A stretch of DNA of 64,000 bases, taken from SIG710 sp045651985 (GTDB lineage Bacteria > Bacillota > Clostridia > Oscillospirales > CAG-272). The stretch lies in assembly GCA_045651985.1 (NCBI GenBank), contig JAZRTK010000024.1, positions 1-64,000 on the forward strand. Direction: 5' to 3'. This document shows positions 32,764 through 41,006 of this stretch, in pieces. The position numbers were made by a program, and so were the translations under genes. Every line of letters starts with the position of its first letter. Positions within the stretch are counted from its first letter, which is position 1. Under the pieces are notes generated by a model, which saw nothing but the letters and a program-made list of their open reading frames with translations, was not told the origin of the DNA and did no database searches.

Positions 32764-34170
32764 ATGGACTACAAAATCAAAATCGGTCTTGTTCCTATGA
32801 GGCGCAATACCACTAACCGTCCCGCAAAAACCTTCCTTACATGGGTATCCGCAGAGGAAAGAGGACACAGATTCGTTGACTACATCGAGAAGCACTTCGC
32901 AAATGAGAACGTCGAATTTGCTGACACCAAAGGTCTTGGTTGCAACGACCTTATTTTCGATGAAGATTCCAAGAACGACGTGGTTGCTCGTTTTAAGGAA
33001 GAGAAGGTTGACGCAATCTTCATCATCAACACCAACTTCGGAAACGAAGAGGCAGCAGCCGACCTTGCAAAGGAAATGGGTGTTCCTTGCCTCCTTTGGG
33101 CTCCCCTTGACGACGAGTACTACGTTGACGGTATGAGACCTACAGACTCTCAGTGCGGTCTGTTCGGTGTTTCCCGTCAGTTCCAGAGATTCAATATTCC
33201 TTTCTCACATATCCCTTGCTGCCGCGTTGAGTCCGACGAGTTTAAGAAGAACTTTGATAAGTTCGTTCGCGTTGCCTGCATGGTAAAGAACTTCAAGGGT
33301 CTCAGAGTCGGTCAGGTGGGCGCACGTCCTCAGCCCTTCTTCTCCGTAATCTGGAACGAAGGCGAGCTGATGAACCGTTTTGGCATCAAGATCATTCCCG
33401 TAAACTTCGCCATGTTCGAGCAGAGATTCAACGCTGTGCTCGAAAATGAGAAGGACGAGATAGCAAAGTACGTTGAGATCTTCAAGACCAAGTACGAGTC
33501 CGACGATCTCACTCCCAACTACTACGAGCGCATGGCTGCTCTGGTCGTTACATATATCGGAATCTTCAAGGAATTCAACCTTGACATTATTTCAGCAGAG
33601 TGCTGGACGGCGACACCCGTTATGAGCGAGGGGCTTGCTCCTTGCGCAGTTTACGGTGTCCTCAACGACCTCGGTTACGTCGTAGCATGCGAGAGCGATA
33701 TGCACTGCGCGCTCACAATGAACCTTCTTGACAGTGCTTCGCTTGGAAAGGCTCGTCCTTTCCTCGGTGAATTCACCGTTCGTCACCCCGAGAACAAGAA
33801 CGCAGAGCTTCTCTGGCATTGCGGTCCGTTCCCGCTTTCCGTTAAGGCTCCCGACTCCAAGGCTCGTTTGGTAAACCAGAGAGAGTGGTTCCGTGCAAAG
33901 GACGGCGAGTACACGGTCGCAAGAATCGACCAGGACAACGGCCAGTACATGATCTTGGCAGGCACTTGCCACACAACCGAAGGTCCTCAGACACACGGCA
34001 CATATTTGTGGGGCGAGTTTGATGACCTGCAGGCTTGGGAAGACAGACTGCTTGACGGTCCTTACATTCACCACTTCGTTGAGATCGAGGGTAACTACGT
34101 AGAAGAGCTTCGCGAGTTCACAAAGTATTTCCCCAATCTCGCAATCGACAAGACACTTGATAAAAAATAA
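32764..34170 (+). CDS. L-fucose/L-arabinose isomerase-fold sugar isomerase
   Basis: This 468-residue cytoplasmic protein belongs to the fucose/arabinose isomerase superfamily, which converts aldoses to ketoses with a divalent metal. Features are IGLVPMRR near the start, VDAIFIINTNFGNEEAAADLA, LRVGQVGARPQPFFSV, DIISAECWTATP (a metal-ligand-type Glu), SDMHCALTM (metal-type Asp and His) and LLWHCGPFPLS. These match the FucI/AraA C-terminal layout, but the whole is not a clear AraA or FucI, so the substrate is open. It is the first gene of the RpiR-linked operon, preceded by AAAGGGG. Confidence 0.82.
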   Translation: MDYKIKIGLVPMRRNTTNRPAKTFLTWVSAEERGHRFVDYIEKHFANENVEFADTKGLGCNDLIFDEDSKNDVVARFKEEKVDAIFIINTNFGNEEAAADLAKEMGVPCLLWAPLDDEYYVDGMRPTDSQCGLFGVSRQFQRFNIPFSHIPCCRVESDEFKKNFDKFVRVACMVKNFKGLRVGQVGARPQPFFSVIWNEGELMNRFGIKIIPVNFAMFEQRFNAVLENEKDEIAKYVEIFKTKYESDDLTPNYYERMAALVVTYIGIFKEFNLDIISAECWTATPVMSEGLAPCAVYGVLNDLGYVVACESDMHCALTMNLLDSASLGKARPFLGEFTVRHPENKNAELLWHCGPFPLSVKAPDSKARLVNQREWFRAKDGEYTVARIDQDNGQYMILAGTCHTTEGPQTHGTYLWGEFDDLQAWEDRLLDGPYIHHFVEIEGNYVEELREFTKYFPNLAIDKTLDKK

Positions 34171-34197
34171 TTTTACATAAAAAGGAGAAAACCTATC

Positions 34198-35628
34198 ATG
34201 ATGACGAATGCATTTCTTGATGCGATGATTCTGACAGAGCTTGAAGACGCTGTCGGAAAAGAAAACTGCTCCACAAGAGAGATCGACAAGCTGACTCACA
34301 GCGTAGACTACTACTGGCTGTCCCGTATGTGGTCGGACAGAGGCTGCAGAATGCCTCAGGCTGACTTTGTCGTTGCTCCTCTTGATGCAAACGAGACCTC
34401 AAAGGTCCTCAAGATCGCAAACTACTACAAGATCCCCGTAACCACATGGGGCGGCGGCGGCGGAACCCAGGGCGGCGCTATTCCCGTTGCAGGCGGTATC
34501 GTTATTGATACAAAGAGAATGAACAAGATCTATGAAGTAAATACAGACGCTATGTACATCGAGTGCGGCACGGGTGCTATATATAAGCACATCGAGTGGG
34601 CGGCAAACGAAGTTGGTAAGGCGACTATGCACTATCCTTCCTCTCTTACTTGCTCTACCGTCGGCGGCTTCCTTGCTCACAGAGGTATCGGCGTAGTTTC
34701 CACAAAGTACGGTAAGATCGACGACATGGTACTCCAGATGGAAGTTGTTCTTCCCAACGGTGATATCATCAACACCTGCTCCGCTCCCAAGCACGCAGCA
34801 GGTCCCGACCTCAACCAGATCTTTATCGGTTCCGAGGGTACGCTCGGTATCATTACAAAGGCTCAGATCAGAATCTACGACCAGCCCGAAGAAAGACGCT
34901 TCCGCGGCTTCCTCTTCAAGGATATGAACGTAGCATTCAAGGCTTCCCGCGAGCTTCTCCAGAAGTTCAAGCCCTCCGTAATGAGACTTTACGACCCTGC
35001 TGAGACTGCTTCTCTCATTAAGAAGATCGTCGGCGTTGAGCGCGACGGCGCATTCATGAACGTTGCATACGAAGGCGACACTGCGATGGTCAACGTAGAA
35101 GAGAAGATCCTTCTTGACACCTTCGCAAAATACGGCGCTGAGGATATGGGCAGCGAGTACGGTGAAAAGTGGTGGAACGAGAAGATCACGTTCTTCTATC
35201 CGGGCCACATGATGGACCTCCCCCAGATGTTCGGTACGATGGATACCATCGCTCCTTACGGTAAGATCGAGGAGATCTACTGGGCAATGAAGAACGCTAT
35301 TGAGAGCAACTTCCCCCAGGCAAAGTTCATCGCTCACTTCTCTCACTGGTATGAGTGGGGCGCAATGGTTTACGACCGCTTTATCGTTGACGGTAAGGAC
35401 GTTCCTCAGGATCCCGTTGAGGCTCTCCGTCTCCACCAGGCGATCTGGACCTGCGGTGTACGCACAGCTATCGCTCACGGCGGTGTTGTAAACGACCACC
35501 ACGGCGTTGGTATCAAGCTCGGCCGTCTTATGAAGGAGCAGTACGGTCCCGCTATGCAGGTATTCGAGGGCATCAAGAAGACTCTTGACCCCAACGGTAT
35601 CATGAACCCCTTCAAGCTCGGTCTGTAA
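34198..35628 (+). CDS. GlcD-like FAD-linked oxidase/dehydrogenase
   Basis: This 476-residue flavoprotein has the two-part VAO/PCMH FAD-binding domain (about 50-225: DFVVAPLDANETSKVLKIANYYKIPVTTWGGGGG, STVGGFLAHRGIG, GSEGTLGIITKAQIRI) and a C-terminal FAD-oxidase cap ending in KTLDPNGIMNPFKLGL. Relatives oxidise 2-hydroxy acids (glycolate, lactate) or alkyl-glycerone compounds. It is followed 23 bases later by an Fe-S protein, as GlcD is by GlcF, and an electron-transfer flavoprotein fusion ends the operon; these are its probable electron acceptors. The histidine-rich NDHHGVG near 440 is typical of the active site. Confidence 0.9.
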   Translation: MMTNAFLDAMILTELEDAVGKENCSTREIDKLTHSVDYYWLSRMWSDRGCRMPQADFVVAPLDANETSKVLKIANYYKIPVTTWGGGGGTQGGAIPVAGGIVIDTKRMNKIYEVNTDAMYIECGTGAIYKHIEWAANEVGKATMHYPSSLTCSTVGGFLAHRGIGVVSTKYGKIDDMVLQMEVVLPNGDIINTCSAPKHAAGPDLNQIFIGSEGTLGIITKAQIRIYDQPEERRFRGFLFKDMNVAFKASRELLQKFKPSVMRLYDPAETASLIKKIVGVERDGAFMNVAYEGDTAMVNVEEKILLDTFAKYGAEDMGSEYGEKWWNEKITFFYPGHMMDLPQMFGTMDTIAPYGKIEEIYWAMKNAIESNFPQAKFIAHFSHWYEWGAMVYDRFIVDGKDVPQDPVEALRLHQAIWTCGVRTAIAHGGVVNDHHGVGIKLGRLMKEQYGPAMQVFEGIKKTLDPNGIMNPFKLGL

Positions 35629-35651
35629 TTTAGAATTAGGAGGATATAACA

Positions 35652-36731
35652 ATGACAGAGAATAGCAAAAAGCATATAGATGCCTGCCGTTTCTGCTGGA
35701 TGTGCCGTCACATCTGTCCTATCGGAAACGCAACAGGTCTTGAGAGAAACACATCCAGAGCAAGAGCTCTCGGTCTGTCCCTTGTAAACCGCGGTGCATA
35801 CGGTATCGAGGAGGTCGTTGACAATATTTACGAGTGCGCTTGCTGCGGTGCCTGCACAAAGGACTGCGTAACAGGTTGGGACCCCGTAATGTTTACAAAG
35901 GAAGCCAGACTTGACGCTGCAATGGAAGGCAAACTTCCCGAATACATAAACGTTCTCGTTGACAATTGCTTAGCATACGGCAACGCTTACGGCGCAACAG
36001 AGATCGACGCAGACCTCAAGGCTGCTATTGCCGCTCACGCAGGCAAGACAGATACACTTCTGTTCCTGGGCGTTGACGCAATGTATAAAGTTCCCGCGGC
36101 TGCCATCAATGCGATCAAGGTTCTGGAGAAGGCCGGAGTTGCTTTCACGGTTCTTGAAAAGGAGCCTGCTTCGGGTCAGCAGCTGGAGTACCTTATCAGC
36201 GCCGCAAATGAGACCAAGGAACAGATGACAGCTTGCGCTAAGGTTATCGGCGCATACAAGACAGTAGTTGCATTCGATCCCCAGGATGCTAAAGTGTTCA
36301 AGCGTGAGTACAAGGAGTGGGGCGTTGAACTTGCTTGCGACGTTGTAACGTTTACAACATTCGTTGCGGGACTTCTTGACACAGGAAAGCTTACAGCAAA
36401 GAACACAGGCAAGGCGGTAGTATTCCAAGATCCCTTCCAGCTCGCTCGCGACCTCAAGGAAACAGAGGAGCCTCGTAAGGTGGTTGCCGCTTATGCAACT
36501 CTTAACGAAATGCTCTGCCACGGTAAGGACACAATGTGGGCAGGTAATATTCTCATGGCTCAGTGGATGCCCGAGGTTATCAAGAAGGTAGCGGACGGCA
36601 GAATCTTCAACGCAAAGGGCGTTAAGGCTGACACAATCGTTACTGCTTCCGTTTCCGAGTATGCCGCTCTCAAGTCGGTAGACCAGAACGAGGTTGCTAT
36701 CATTTCTCTCGAAGAGCTTATTCTCGGCTAA
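35652..36731 (+). CDS. Iron-sulfur protein, GlcF/HdrD-like
   Basis: This 359-residue protein carries two [4Fe-4S] motifs in its first 90 residues: CRFCWMCRHICP (Cys12, 15, 18, 22) and CACCGACTKDC (about 72-82). The remainder lacks the full cysteine-rich CCG domains of GlcF/HdrD; a single GYKTV-like fold region (FLGVDAMYKVP, VVAFDPQDAKVFKREYKEWG) with few cysteines follows. It should pass electrons between the preceding FAD oxidase and another carrier, probably the EtfB-EtfA fusion encoded at the end of the operon. AGGAGG precedes the ATG. Confidence 0.87.
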   Translation: MTENSKKHIDACRFCWMCRHICPIGNATGLERNTSRARALGLSLVNRGAYGIEEVVDNIYECACCGACTKDCVTGWDPVMFTKEARLDAAMEGKLPEYINVLVDNCLAYGNAYGATEIDADLKAAIAAHAGKTDTLLFLGVDAMYKVPAAAINAIKVLEKAGVAFTVLEKEPASGQQLEYLISAANETKEQMTACAKVIGAYKTVVAFDPQDAKVFKREYKEWGVELACDVVTFTTFVAGLLDTGKLTAKNTGKAVVFQDPFQLARDLKETEEPRKVVAAYATLNEMLCHGKDTMWAGNILMAQWMPEVIKKVADGRIFNAKGVKADTIVTASVSEYAALKSVDQNEVAIISLEELILG

Positions 36732-36741
36732 GAGATAATCA

Positions 36742-36781
36742 CGCAAAACCAAGCGTTCCAAAAGTGAGGCTTGGTTTTGCG
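36742..36781 (+). other. Intercistronic stem-loop inside the sugar operon
   Basis: CGCAAAACCAAGC and GCTTGGTTTTGCG form a perfect 13-bp stem with a 14-base loop between the Fe-S gene and the aldolase gene. There is no T-run after it, so it is more likely an RNA stability or processing element than a full terminator. Confidence 0.6.
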
Positions 36782-36812
36782 ACGTAAATATCAGAAAGGA
36801 TTTTTAGCTAAT

Positions 36813-37655
36813 ATGTTAGTTTCGCTTAAGCACGTTCTTGACATGGCGCAGAAGGGTAACTTCTGTATCCCTGCATTCAACGTATATAATATGGAAACCG
36901 TAATGGGCGCAATGTACGCAGCAGAAGAGGCTCAGGCACCCGTTATTTTGCAGGTTTATCCCAGACTTTTCAACGAGGACACGGCAAAGTTCCTCGCACC
37001 CGTAGTTCTCAAGGCAGCAGAGCTGGCAACAGTTCCGATCTGCTTCCACCTTGACCACGGACCTTCCGAAAAGGAAGTTACCATAGCACTTCGCCGCGGA
37101 TGCACAGGTATTATGCTCGATGGCTCCGTTCACCCCTTCGAGGAGAACGTTGCTCTCACAAAGCACATCGTTGACACTTGCGCCGAGATCGGTGTTGAGG
37201 TCGAGGGTGAGCTTGGTCACATCGGCTCTGTAAACGACGACGGAATGGACGAATTCACAGTTCCCGAGGATGCGGCTGAATTTGTTGAGCAGACAGGCGT
37301 TGCGGCGCTCGCAGTTCTTGTCGGTAACGCTCACGGCAGATACAAGAAGCCTCCTAAGATCGACATTGAGAGAATCAGGGATATCTACGCGGCAACAAAC
37401 CAGACTCCTCTCGTTCTTCACGGCGGCTCGGGTATCCCCGACGACCAGATCCGACTTGCAGTAAAAGCAGGTATCAGAAAGATGAACTTCGCAACAGACA
37501 TTTGCTACTCACTCCTCGACGGTCTGAGAGCGCAGCTTGATAACCCCAACGCAAGCTATGCTATCGACCTGTTCATGAAGGATCCTATCGCGTCTGTTAA
37601 GAACTTCTGTCTTGACAAGATCGATCTTCTCGGTGCAAGAGGACAGGCAAAATGA
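36813..37655 (+). CDS. Class II (zinc) ketose-bisphosphate aldolase family
   Basis: This 280-residue TIM-barrel aldolase cleaves a ketose phosphate to dihydroxyacetone phosphate and an aldehyde. Zinc and catalytic motifs are FHLDHGPSEKEV, the metal Glu in EVEGELGHIG, VGNAHGRYKKPPKID and VLHGGSGIPDDQI; KMNFATD binds phosphate. The short size and sequence resemble IolJ, KbaY and GatY more than glycolytic Fba. It overlaps the PfkB kinase gene by 4 bases (ATGA), so kinase and aldolase are coupled, suggesting consecutive steps. The ATG at 36813 was chosen over an upstream one within the stem-loop. Confidence 0.92.
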   Translation: MLVSLKHVLDMAQKGNFCIPAFNVYNMETVMGAMYAAEEAQAPVILQVYPRLFNEDTAKFLAPVVLKAAELATVPICFHLDHGPSEKEVTIALRRGCTGIMLDGSVHPFEENVALTKHIVDTCAEIGVEVEGELGHIGSVNDDGMDEFTVPEDAAEFVEQTGVAALAVLVGNAHGRYKKPPKIDIERIRDIYAATNQTPLVLHGGSGIPDDQIRLAVKAGIRKMNFATDICYSLLDGLRAQLDNPNASYAIDLFMKDPIASVKNFCLDKIDLLGARGQAK

Positions 37656-38566
37656 GTGCAAAAATAGTTGGAATCGGCGCGTGCGTAATGGATACGCTCG
37701 TCACCGTTCCTTATTACCCACCTGAGGACACAAAGCTCCGCGCAACAGGCTCTAAGATCGCCGGCGGCGGACCTACCGCCTCGGGTATCGTTGCGGCTTC
37801 AAAGCTGGGTGAATCTTCAAGTTATATTGGCGTACTTTCGGACGACAACGGGGGTAATTTCCTCCGCGCGGACTTCGAAAAGTACGGCGTTGATACCTCC
37901 AATATCGTAACAGAGAGCGGTTACCGCTCATTCACCTCGGTCATTTGGCTCAGCTCGCAGGAAAAGTCCCGTACCTGCGTTTTTGATAAGGGCAATCTTC
38001 CCGCGCTTCGCCTGAACGATGCTCAGAAGAAAGCTGTTGCCGAAGCTGAAGTCCTTATGATAGACGGAAACGAAATGGACGGCGCGGAAGAGGCTTGTTT
38101 GGTAGCAAAGGCAAACGGAACAAAAGTTCTCTACGACTGCGGCGGTCTATACGAGGGCGTTGAAAGACTTTTGAGACTTACGGACATTATGATTCCGTCC
38201 GAGGAATTTGCCATGGGTCACACCGGAGCAAAGGACGGAAGGGAAGCGGCTGTAAAGCTTTATGATACCTACCACCCCGAGGTAGTCGTTGTTACGATGG
38301 GTGCAAAAGGCGGCATTATGTACGATGGCAAGGAAATTATCGAATATCCCGTATTTCCCGTTGAGGTCGTTGATTCCAACGGCTCGGGTGATATGTTCCA
38401 CGGCGCATTTGCAGCAGGTTACGTAAAGGGGTTCGATTTTCTTAAATGCTGTTTCTTCTCAAGTGCGGTCTCCGCTATCAAGTGCACCGGTATCGGCGCT
38501 CGTGAAAGCGTTCCTAGCTTTGAGACGGTAAAAGAATTTTTAAAGGAGAAGGGTTATGAATTATAA
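37652..38566 (+). CDS. PfkB-family carbohydrate kinase
   Basis: This 304-residue ribokinase-fold kinase has the N-terminal glycine motif (GSKIAGGGPTASGIVAASKLG) and the C-terminal signature VDSNGSGDMFHGAFAAGYVKG, where the canonical GAGD reads GSGD; the catalytic Asp is kept. It probably phosphorylates the sugar or sugar acid that the preceding aldolase cleaves, as IolC does for IolJ. It is coupled at both ends, overlapping the aldolase gene by 4 bases and the IolB-like gene by 11. Substrate unknown. Confidence 0.92.
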   Translation: MSAKIVGIGACVMDTLVTVPYYPPEDTKLRATGSKIAGGGPTASGIVAASKLGESSSYIGVLSDDNGGNFLRADFEKYGVDTSNIVTESGYRSFTSVIWLSSQEKSRTCVFDKGNLPALRLNDAQKKAVAEAEVLMIDGNEMDGAEEACLVAKANGTKVLYDCGGLYEGVERLLRLTDIMIPSEEFAMGHTGAKDGREAAVKLYDTYHPEVVVVTMGAKGGIMYDGKEIIEYPVFPVEVVDSNGSGDMFHGAFAAGYVKGFDFLKCCFFSSAVSAIKCTGIGARESVPSFETVKEFLKEKGYEL

Positions 38567-39347
38567 GAGACATTGGGATAAGTCCGTTGGACTTCAGAAA
38601 ATTTATACAAAGGCTGATGCAGGCTGTCAGCAGCTTGACATTTGGGCTCTTCGTCTTACAAAGGGCATGAAGCAGGAGTTTGCTGCCGACGCTGAGCACG
38701 AGTACGCTTGCACGATTCTTAGCGGCACCTGTAACGTAAGCGGCGGCGCTACTTTTGAAAACATCGGTAAGAGAAAGAACGTTTTCGACGGCAAGGCTTA
38801 CGCTTTCTATATTCCCAGAAACACGGCGTTTGCTGTTGAGTGCGTTTCCGACGAGCTCGAGATCATCATCGCTCTCTGTCCCACGGACAAGGATTTCAAG
38901 CCTGTTCTTATCACTCCTGAGGATATTATCGTTAAGTTCCTTGGTAAGCCCGGCTTTGAGCGCGAAGCTCACTTCCTCATCGACGAGAGAATGGAAGCAG
39001 GAAGAGTTTACGTTGGCGAGAACTTTATCGTTGGCGGTCAGTGGTCCTCTTACCCCGGTCACAAGCATGACACGGAGAACATGCCTGCAGAGGGATTTGC
39101 AGAGGAGATCTATTACTATGAGTACGACAAGGCAACGGGTTTCGGTATTCAGAGAGTATATAACGACGACAAGTCTATTGACGAGAACTATGTAACCTAC
39201 AACGGCGATTTCGTTGAAATACCCGTTGGTTACCATCCCTGCACGGTTGCTCCCGGTTATAAGGGCTACCTGCTTTGGATGATGAGCTGCGATCACAGAG
39301 GATTCTATATGTCCATAGATCCCGACCACGTATGGCTTACTAAATAA
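38556..39347 (+). CDS. iolB: 5-deoxy-glucuronate isomerase (IolB)-like protein
   Basis: This 263-residue bicupin belongs to the KduI/IolB family, which isomerises 5-deoxy-D-glucuronate or a related uronate. The metal-binding histidines are clear in WSSYPGHKHDTENMP and in EEIYYYEYDKATGFGIQRVYND, and VEIPVGYHPCTVAPGYKGYLLWMM is the C-terminal family block. In inositol catabolism IolB feeds IolC and IolJ; here a PfkB kinase and class II aldolase are directly upstream, but no IolG, IolE or IolD is present, so the physiological substrate may differ. AAAGGAGAAGG precedes its ATG. Confidence 0.88.
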   Translation: MNYKRHWDKSVGLQKIYTKADAGCQQLDIWALRLTKGMKQEFAADAEHEYACTILSGTCNVSGGATFENIGKRKNVFDGKAYAFYIPRNTAFAVECVSDELEIIIALCPTDKDFKPVLITPEDIIVKFLGKPGFEREAHFLIDERMEAGRVYVGENFIVGGQWSSYPGHKHDTENMPAEGFAEEIYYYEYDKATGFGIQRVYNDDKSIDENYVTYNGDFVEIPVGYHPCTVAPGYKGYLLWMMSCDHRGFYMSIDPDHVWLTK

Positions 39348-39359
39348 AAACCAAGGGGG

Positions 39360-39391
39360 ATGGCGGTATCAAGTGTGTTACCGCCATTTCT
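39360..39391 (+). terminator. Hairpin after the IolB-like gene
   Basis: ATGGCGGTA and TACCGCCAT form a perfect stem with a 10-base loop, followed by TTCTTTCT. It may be a partial terminator within the operon. Confidence 0.6.
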
Positions 39392-39418
39392 TTCTATATT
39401 CATTTGGAGGAAAAACAG

Positions 39419-40273
39419 ATGATTACGTTAAAAAACGACCTGATCACGGTTGACATCGCAGAGCGCGGCGCCGAGATGCAGAGCATCAGAAAAAACGACG
39501 GCGCAGAATACCTTTGGCAGGGAAATCCCGAGATTTGGGGCGGACGCGCACCTCTCATGTTCCCCATTTGCGGCGGACTTAAAGACGATAAATATATCCT
39601 TGACGGCAAGGAATACACCATAAAAAAGCACGGTTACGCGCGCTTTTGCACCTTTGAGGTAGAGGAAGCTACCGACACCACCGCAACCTTCCTTCTTCGC
39701 TCGGATGAGGAGTCCAAGGCTTGCTTCCCCTTTGACTACGAGCTTCGTCTTATTTATACCTTGAAGGGTGCAGGCGTCGAGCTTAATTACAAGCTTATCA
39801 ACCTGTCCGACAGAACTATGTATTTCTCCATCGGGTCTCACGAGGGTTATTCCACCCCCGACGGAATTGAAAATTACGATGTGATCTTCCCTCAGAACGA
39901 GACACTCTACACGACTCACCTTGACGGAAACCTCGTAGAGGACAACAAAATGATAATCATCAAGGACTGCGACAGGATCCCTCTCTACGATAAGTACTTT
40001 ATTGTTGACGCGCTTGTGTTCAAGGATCTAAAATCCAAGTCTGCCACGCTTCGTAACCGTAAGACGGGAAGAGCTGTCAAAGTTGAATTTCCCGGGGCAG
40101 ATTATTTCCTGCTTTGGCACCCCCACGGTGCACCATTTATTTGCATGGAGCCCTGGAGCGGTATAGGTGACGGCGTTTACAGCAACTACGATATAACAAA
40201 GAAAGAGGGAATTATTCCCCTTGAAGCCGGAAAGGTGTTCGAAAGAGCACACACTATAACGATTTTGGAGTAA
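39419..40273 (+). CDS. Aldose 1-epimerase (LacX-like mutarotase)
   Basis: This 284-residue galactose-mutarotase-fold protein interconverts sugar anomers. It resembles the LacX subgroup: ITLKNDLITVDIAERGAEMQSIRKNDGAEYLWQG, RAPLMFPICGGLKDD, KHGYARFCTFEV with the catalytic-type His, SIGSHEGYSTPDG, and FICMEPWSGIGDG carrying the C-terminal acidic residue. The ATG at 39419 has GGAGG 8 bases upstream; a TTG at 39404 lies before the ribosome binding site and is rejected. It would supply the correct anomer to the isomerase and kinases of this operon. Confidence 0.88.
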   Translation: MITLKNDLITVDIAERGAEMQSIRKNDGAEYLWQGNPEIWGGRAPLMFPICGGLKDDKYILDGKEYTIKKHGYARFCTFEVEEATDTTATFLLRSDEESKACFPFDYELRLIYTLKGAGVELNYKLINLSDRTMYFSIGSHEGYSTPDGIENYDVIFPQNETLYTTHLDGNLVEDNKMIIIKDCDRIPLYDKYFIVDALVFKDLKSKSATLRNRKTGRAVKVEFPGADYFLLWHPHGAPFICMEPWSGIGDGVYSNYDITKKEGIIPLEAGKVFERAHTITILE

Positions 40274-40277
40274 TAAA

Positions 40278-40931
40278 ATGAGCTTTGAAACAGTAAAGGA
40301 ATTAAATCCCTCGCTAAAGCTTTACAAAACAAGTGATAACGAGTTTGCTGAGTACGGCAGAATTATCAAAGGTATTGACACTTCTGAGATGATCAAGGTG
40401 GCGCAGGGAATCGCAATGCCCGAAACAGGCTCAGTCTACGAGGCATCTAACCCCGCATTTGAAGCGCTTTCTGTAAAGAACGATATTCAGAACGTTTGCT
40501 ACGGCGAGCTTCCCGCACAGATCGGCTATTGTTACGGTCACAGTAATTTCCTCAACGGTTGGGAGTGGCATACTTCAAGCGAAGTTAACGTAGCAGTGAC
40601 AGACCTTGTGCTTATTCTGGGCAAAGTGAGCGACATCAAGGACGGTAAGATCGATTCCTCAACGGCTAAGGCGTTTTACGTAGAGCAGGGCGAAATCATC
40701 GAGGTTTACGCGACTTCTCTTCATTTTTGCCCCTGCGAGGTTTCAAAAAGCGGCTTCGGCTGCGTGGTTGCGCTCCCTGTTGGCACCAACGTCCCGCTTG
40801 AAAAGGAAGCGTCAGACAAGCTTTTGTTCAGAAAGAACAAGTGGATATTCGCACATATCAACAACGAGGGGCTTATCGCAAGAGGAGTTCTTCCCGGCAT
40901 CACAGGCGAAAATCACGAAGTCAAATATTGA
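40278..40931 (+). CDS. DUF4867-family protein
   Basis: This 217-residue soluble protein matches the DUF4867 family as far as can be judged: YGELPAQIGYCYGHSNFLNGWEWHTSSEVNVA, ADLVLILG-type core, YATSLHFCPCEV, VVALPVGTN and KLLFRKNKWIFAHINNEGLI. The pattern (GHSNFLNGWEWHTSSEVN with His and Glu, then YATSLHFCPCE) looks like a metal-binding cupin; the family occurs beside sugar isomerases and kinases. It begins 4 bases after the epimerase stop. Function is not known; a sugar isomerase or lyxose-isomerase-like role is a guess from the cupin-like motifs. Confidence 0.75.
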   Translation: MSFETVKELNPSLKLYKTSDNEFAEYGRIIKGIDTSEMIKVAQGIAMPETGSVYEASNPAFEALSVKNDIQNVCYGELPAQIGYCYGHSNFLNGWEWHTSSEVNVAVTDLVLILGKVSDIKDGKIDSSTAKAFYVEQGEIIEVYATSLHFCPCEVSKSGFGCVVALPVGTNVPLEKEASDKLLFRKNKWIFAHINNEGLIARGVLPGITGENHEVKY

Positions 40932-41006
40932 TTCCGTTTCAAACTTGGAATAAAATAGTGTAATTTGATTCCATAATAAGAATATTTCAAAAAGAGGTTT
41001 ACCGAA

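Noticed and set aside
36813..39347. A standard myo-inositol catabolic operon
   Set aside because: IolG, IolE, IolD and IolA are absent, so only the three-gene resemblance is reported.
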